NCBI RefSeq assembly: GCF_014202275.1
Contig: NZ_JACHGF010000004.1
Location: forward strand, 22,928 to 86,927
DNA: 64,000 bases
Source of the DNA: Rhabdobacter roseus
GTDB lineage: Bacteria > Bacteroidota > Bacteroidia > Cytophagales > Spirosomataceae
Reading direction: 5' to 3'
In this document: positions 60,348-64,000 of the stretch, piece after piece
Layout of the letters: each line of letters starts with the position of its first letter
Position numbering within the stretch: the stretch's first letter is position 1
Position numbers and translations under genes: made by a program
Notes under the pieces: model-generated
Database searches by the model: none
What the model was told of the DNA's origin: nothing
What the model saw: only the letters and a program-made list of their open reading frames with translations

Positions 60348-61352
60348 ATGGACGTTTCCATCATTATCATTAATTACCGTTGCGCCGATCTGATCATCAA
60401 TTGCCTGCGTTCGGTGTATGCGTTTACAACGGGCGTAACCTTTGAGGTCATTGTGGTCGATAATGATCCTGAGCAAGGAGCAGGAGCGCAGATCCGGGCT
60501 CTTTTTCCCGACGTACGCTGGTTGGATATGGACTATAATGCGGGCTTTGGCCGGGCCAATAACGCGGGAATGGCGCTGGCTCAGGGGCGGTACTTTCTGC
60601 TGCTCAACGCAGATACCTTGCTGGTGGATAACGTGATCGGACGGTGCATGAACCGTATGGATCAGCAGCAGGATGTAGCCGCCTGCGGCGCGCTCCAGCA
60701 CTACCCCGACCTGAGCCCAATGCCCTTTTATACGAGTTTTAACGATTTTCGGAAAACGTTCTTTATTCTACCCCCTAACCGACCCTTTCAAGCCCTGTTG
60801 GATTGGCTATTTCCTGAGCCGCGATACGCAGATCCCGAGCAGCACGACTGGTTGGTAGGTGCTTTTGTGTTTGTGCGGAGGGACGTAGTGGCACAGGTCG
60901 GCGGCTTCGACGAAGATTTTTTCATGTACGGAGAAGATGTCGAATGGTCGGGGCGCTTAGGGAAAGTAGGTAAACTATGCTATTTCAACGATTGCAAATT
61001 CATCCATCTGGAAAATAAAAACCCTTTCCGGCGTACCCATATTTCCTGGATCAACCGTTTTAGTACCCAAATGCAAATCTCCAATTTCGGCTGGATTCGG
61101 AAGCAGTACGGGGTGGGAGCCTACCTGGTGCTGATTCTTCACTACCTCTCAATGATTCCGGTCGTTTTTCTCTGGAAAATGGTGATCAACGTCAAGAAGC
61201 ACGGAAATCCGTTCGCTGAACTTCGTACGCAGGTAATCTACACGAAAAAAACGCGGGTAATTCTAAGGTACTTTTGGAAAACACTCTTTCGCCAGAAAGG
61301 CTTTTATAAGATAAAACCCTCAGAAAACATTGATTTATTAACGGCTTCATGA
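60348..61352 (+). CDS. Glycosyltransferase family 2
   Basis: A 334-residue GT-A enzyme: N-terminal VSIIIINYRCADLIINCL, the metal-binding motif region LLLNADTLLVDN (here N-A-D in place of DxD), and the acceptor/catalytic EDVEWSGRLGKVGKLC (ED motif). The C-terminal ~90 residues include an amphipathic, membrane-binding-like segment (YLVLILHYLSMIPVVFLWKM). Resembles rhamnosyl- or glucosyltransferases of LPS/EPS clusters. The ATG at 60348 was chosen over the ATG-like extension upstream. It overlaps the next glycosyltransferase gene by 4 bases. Confidence 0.9.
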   Translation: MDVSIIIINYRCADLIINCLRSVYAFTTGVTFEVIVVDNDPEQGAGAQIRALFPDVRWLDMDYNAGFGRANNAGMALAQGRYFLLLNADTLLVDNVIGRCMNRMDQQQDVAACGALQHYPDLSPMPFYTSFNDFRKTFFILPPNRPFQALLDWLFPEPRYADPEQHDWLVGAFVFVRRDVVAQVGGFDEDFFMYGEDVEWSGRLGKVGKLCYFNDCKFIHLENKNPFRRTHISWINRFSTQMQISNFGWIRKQYGVGAYLVLILHYLSMIPVVFLWKMVINVKKHGNPFAELRTQVIYTKKTRVILRYFWKTLFRQKGFYKIKPSENIDLLTAS

Positions 61353-62467
61353 GTATATCCACCAAACGTCGCATTCTGTTTTTTACCCCCTTTGCCACCC
61401 GTACCGGTTCAGAGATGATGCTTTTGTACATCCTGCGCCATCTGGATCGTACCCGCTTTGAGGCCGGGCTGGTTAGCTTTGCCAAGGGGGAGCTATTGGA
61501 AGATTTACCATCGGATATTCCCGTGTTCATTGCGCCCCGGCAGTTTACCCTTCCGCAAAAAGTAGCCTTTCACCTGGGATTTAACCCAACATTGATGTAT
61601 CTCCGAAAATTGGCTCGAACCTTTAAGGCTGATCTTTGGTACGTCAATACCATTATGCTGCCCGAAACGATTACCGTAGCTCGTGAATTTTCCATTCCGG
61701 TGGTAACTCATTTTCACGAGCTACCCTTAACCTATATTTACCTAAGCGATGTAGATTTTAAGAGCATCGTGGAGTATTCGACGGCACTCATTGGTTGCTC
61801 AGGAGTAACCTGTCAGGCTATTCGGGATGCAGGCGGTAAGCGCGTTCACCTGGTTCATGAATTCATTGATGATCAGCAGGTCAAGATAGATTTTGCCGAA
61901 ATACAAGCCATTCGAAAAGAGTTAGAAATTGCCGAGAACGACTTTGTGTGGGTCATGTCTGGTATGACGTCGGAGCGTAAAGGGTTTGATCTTCTCCCCG
62001 ACATCGCGTCCCTGCTGGATGACCCCCACGTCCATTTAATTTGGGTAGGTGCCCGGATCAACGATGGGTTGGTTTACTATACGGAGCAGCGCCTTAAAAA
62101 TTCGACAAGTCGTACTAAAGTTCACCTGGTGGGTAAACAGAAGGAGCGGTATTATAGTTACTTAGGTGCCGGTAATGGTTTTTTACTTACGTCCCGGCAG
62201 GACCCTTTTCCGCTGGTCATGATTGAGGCGGCCTTATTGGGCAAACCCATCGCCGCCTTTCCCTCCGGTGGGGTTTCGGAGTTTGTATTAGAAAATATGG
62301 GGGCCGTAACGAACGACTTCAGTGTACGCCAACTAGTGGAGGCTATGCATAAGATTAGGCAAGGTACCCTTAAACATAACCCCTCCCAAAGCCGAGAGCG
62401 AGCTCGGCAATTTAACATTCAAAACGGCATAGCACAGTGGGAAACTACCCTCGAAAAGTTGTTATAA
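61349..62467 (+). CDS. Glycosyltransferase family 4-like (GT-B)
   Basis: A 372-residue GT-B enzyme. Its first domain starts RRILFFTPFATRTGSEMMLLY; the second has WVMSGMTSERKGFDLLPDIA and the nucleotide-sugar-binding EX7E region LTSRQDPFPLVMIEAALLG. The ATGA overlap with the preceding glycosyltransferase shows translational coupling. Together they probably belong to an exopolysaccharide or surface-glycan locus that runs beyond the window. The DNA is AT-richer and lacks the iterated motif. Confidence 0.9.
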   Translation: MSISTKRRILFFTPFATRTGSEMMLLYILRHLDRTRFEAGLVSFAKGELLEDLPSDIPVFIAPRQFTLPQKVAFHLGFNPTLMYLRKLARTFKADLWYVNTIMLPETITVAREFSIPVVTHFHELPLTYIYLSDVDFKSIVEYSTALIGCSGVTCQAIRDAGGKRVHLVHEFIDDQQVKIDFAEIQAIRKELEIAENDFVWVMSGMTSERKGFDLLPDIASLLDDPHVHLIWVGARINDGLVYYTEQRLKNSTSRTKVHLVGKQKERYYSYLGAGNGFLLTSRQDPFPLVMIEAALLGKPIAAFPSGGVSEFVLENMGAVTNDFSVRQLVEAMHKIRQGTLKHNPSQSRERARQFNIQNGIAQWETTLEKLL

Positions 62468-62531
62468 GCCAGGCTTTCTGTTTATATTGTGGTGCGGACA
62501 GAATGATAAGGTAGAATAATAAAAAGGACAA

Positions 62532-64000
62532 ATGCTATTGAAAAGATTTATTTGGTTTCGTTGGACAGCGAAGGTGGCGCTAGTAGCCTTTCTCTTTTTA
62601 GGAATGCACCCTTCCCGTGGATTTGATAATGAGGGCCTAACGATCTATTCAGCGCCCCCTAGCGGGGATAAGCAGCGCTATTTAGCCTTGATGATCCTGA
62701 ATCTAGCCGATGACCCTAACTATGAATTAGAAGTAATTAGACAGGGAGCTTCTACAGGATTAAATTCCATTCTTCTTACTATAGCCTGGGATAAAGTTTA
62801 TCAACAGTCTCCTACAGGACCTGCCAATTGGGCTCGCTTTGACAACCAGATTAAACTGGCTAAAGATTTGGGCATGAAAGTCGCCATACGTGTGATGGTA
62901 GGGCGTGGTTCTCATAATCTAAATGGCTTCTGGGATTTGAAAACACAAAGTGCTCTGGATTACAAGCAAAATCCCATGCTTGAAGTCTATAACACAACCC
63001 ATTTCAGTTTTTTACATCAGCCATCGGTGGAACTGGCAGCCGATTTTGTCAAGCAAGTGGCAGATCGATACAAGTACTTACTAGCCGACAATAGTTTGCT
63101 ATTTATGTCAGTAGCCAATAACCCCACGCAGGAGCTGGGGTATCACATGCTAACAATACCCCCCAGTGGTGAATATTCAGAGATGTACCACACCATTTTC
63201 GACTATTCTTCATTTTACAAGCAAGGGTTTAGAGAATGGGCTCGGTCAAAGTATAAAAAGCTAATCCGTCTGAACCGCTTGTGGGGTTCAGATTACAAAG
63301 CTTTTGAAAATATAGAACCGCCGGTGGCTTACTGGGATCCAAAGGAGTCTTTTTTTGGCCGGAAGGGAAAAGACTGGTACATTTTTCGGCATGAAGCGCT
63401 GAAAAAATATAACGACCTATGTATCAAGACAATTAAAGGAGTCGATCCCCGCATTCGATATATCAATGAATTTGGGGCTGTTGTTGACATTGCTAGCGGT
63501 ATTAGAGGCAGTTTGGCTTTTAAAAATTTAGGTGAGCATACGGATGGTACCAAAGTGAATGATGGACATGGGTACGATCACCATTGGTCAATAGATGTCG
63601 TAAGGAGTAACGTCAAGCCAGGGCACTGGGTCATGAATGAAGTATTCTATGCGGATTTCAAACCGGCTTCTGAATATTATCGGCACATAGACGGAAGTTT
63701 TCAGAATGGAGCGAACTTAGTAGCCTTTGTCCTTTCTACTCCCCGAGACGTGCAGGCTATGCGCGAAGTCATTGTCAATTCTGTCCAAAAATGGTCACAT
63801 GTACCCCTAGAACCGGTCTTAGCTCGAGATACTGTAACCTATTTGTTATCCCGTGCTATCGATCGAGGCGCCGAAGAGGTTGCCTATGGTATCTGGAAAA
63901 ATCTGTCTAACAGCGGAGATGGCACGATTCGTCCAGTACACGTTCAGCTTCAGGAAGACATTCTGAGTGAGGAATACTGGAAAGCGGCGGAGAATACACC
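62532..64000 (+). CDS. Exported GH42-like (TIM-barrel) glycoside hydrolase, 5' part
   Basis: Open from the ATG at 62532 to the window end (489 complete codons), so the C-terminus is missing. It starts with a basic N-terminus and a hydrophobic signal (VALVAFLFLGMHPS). The rest resembles a GH-A-clan beta-galactosidase: SILLTIAWDKVYQQS, DLGMKVAIRVMVGRG, VANNPTQELGYH with a candidate acid/base Glu, and LIRLNRLWGSDYKAFENIEPP, a segment like GH42 enzymes. A candidate nucleophile is the Glu in YINEFGAVV or MNEVFYADF; the choice is open. It follows two glycosyltransferases and could trim a surface glycan. Confidence 0.7.
   Translation, partial: MLLKRFIWFRWTAKVALVAFLFLGMHPSRGFDNEGLTIYSAPPSGDKQRYLALMILNLADDPNYELEVIRQGASTGLNSILLTIAWDKVYQQSPTGPANWARFDNQIKLAKDLGMKVAIRVMVGRGSHNLNGFWDLKTQSALDYKQNPMLEVYNTTHFSFLHQPSVELAADFVKQVADRYKYLLADNSLLFMSVANNPTQELGYHMLTIPPSGEYSEMYHTIFDYSSFYKQGFREWARSKYKKLIRLNRLWGSDYKAFENIEPPVAYWDPKESFFGRKGKDWYIFRHEALKKYNDLCIKTIKGVDPRIRYINEFGAVVDIASGIRGSLAFKNLGEHTDGTKVNDGHGYDHHWSIDVVRSNVKPGHWVMNEVFYADFKPASEYYRHIDGSFQNGANLVAFVLSTPRDVQAMREVIVNSVQKWSHVPLEPVLARDTVTYLLSRAIDRGAEEVAYGIWKNLSNSGDGTIRPVHVQLQEDILSEEYWKAAENT

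Overview
The window looks like a chromosome segment of a Bacteroidota bacterium of the order Cytophagales, probably a Spirosomataceae-like organism of about 50-55% GC. The evidence is a SusC/SusD outer-membrane pair, a type IX secretion C-terminal sorting domain, a LytTR regulator with a membrane anchor, F1 beta and epsilon genes (atpD, atpC) without the other ATP synthase genes beside them, a SecA of about 1,100 residues, and promoters of the Bacteroidota TTTG-N19-TAnnTTTG type. The taxonomic call is inference from gene content; no rRNA is present.

Layout. 1-2.0 kb: end of a secreted T9SS cargo protein, hemJ and msrA. 2.5-7.3 kb: a SusC/SusD nutrient-uptake pair. 7.5-10.9 kb: an envelope locus built around yidD with a LolA-like protein and two related TPR/membrane proteins. 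11-19 kb: a beta-barrel, a lipoprotein, a pseudouridine synthase and a decayed in-frame-deleted copy of it, an ABC ATPase, a serine hydrolase flanked by two related small membrane proteins, and a large membrane TPR protein. 19.2-21.1 kb: atpD-atpC. 21.2-22.6 kb: an AT-rich insert-like AAA/DUF4143 ATPase with a long inverted repeat in front. 22.5-31.3 kb: lipoprotein, amino-acid permease, MG2/plug protein, DUF3127 protein, trans-sulfuration enzyme, VTT, DoxX and alpha/beta hydrolase. 31.4-36 kb: a nuclease-family gene broken by a stop codon, prfB with its programmed +1 frameshift, and lpdA. 36-41.9 kb: PAP2, ChbG-like deacetylase, DUF4153 and two secreted or outer-membrane proteins. 41.9-45.8 kb: an acyl-CoA catabolic operon (acyl-CoA dehydrogenase, ACAD10-like phosphotransferase, quinone oxidoreductase, MaoC). 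46-53 kb: a second Rpn-like nuclease, a heptose/PfkB kinase, a class IV aminotransferase, an esterase, a polyprenyl synthase, rhomboid-LytTR, and psd. 53.3-60.2 kb: secA, a dicarboxylate symporter, PspC and a thiolase. 60.3-64 kb: two glycosyltransferases and the start of a GH42-like glycoside hydrolase.

The most striking signal is not a gene. The 7-mer GGTACTT/AAGTACC occurs about 150 times by eye count (about 8 expected by chance), on both strands, in all reading frames and between genes. It often sits over stop codons. It is also found in a ribosome-binding site and in a terminator stem, and a GGTACC variant of its core lies at the prfB frameshift site. It behaves like a highly iterated genomic motif (HIP1- or uptake-sequence-like) whose role is unknown.

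A second regulatory observation is a palindrome TATGC-NN-GCATA found just upstream of both the acyl-CoA dehydrogenase operon and the distant thiolase gene, which suggests one regulator for a dispersed beta-oxidation-type regulon.

I saw no tRNA, rRNA, CRISPR array, insertion sequence or prophage genes.
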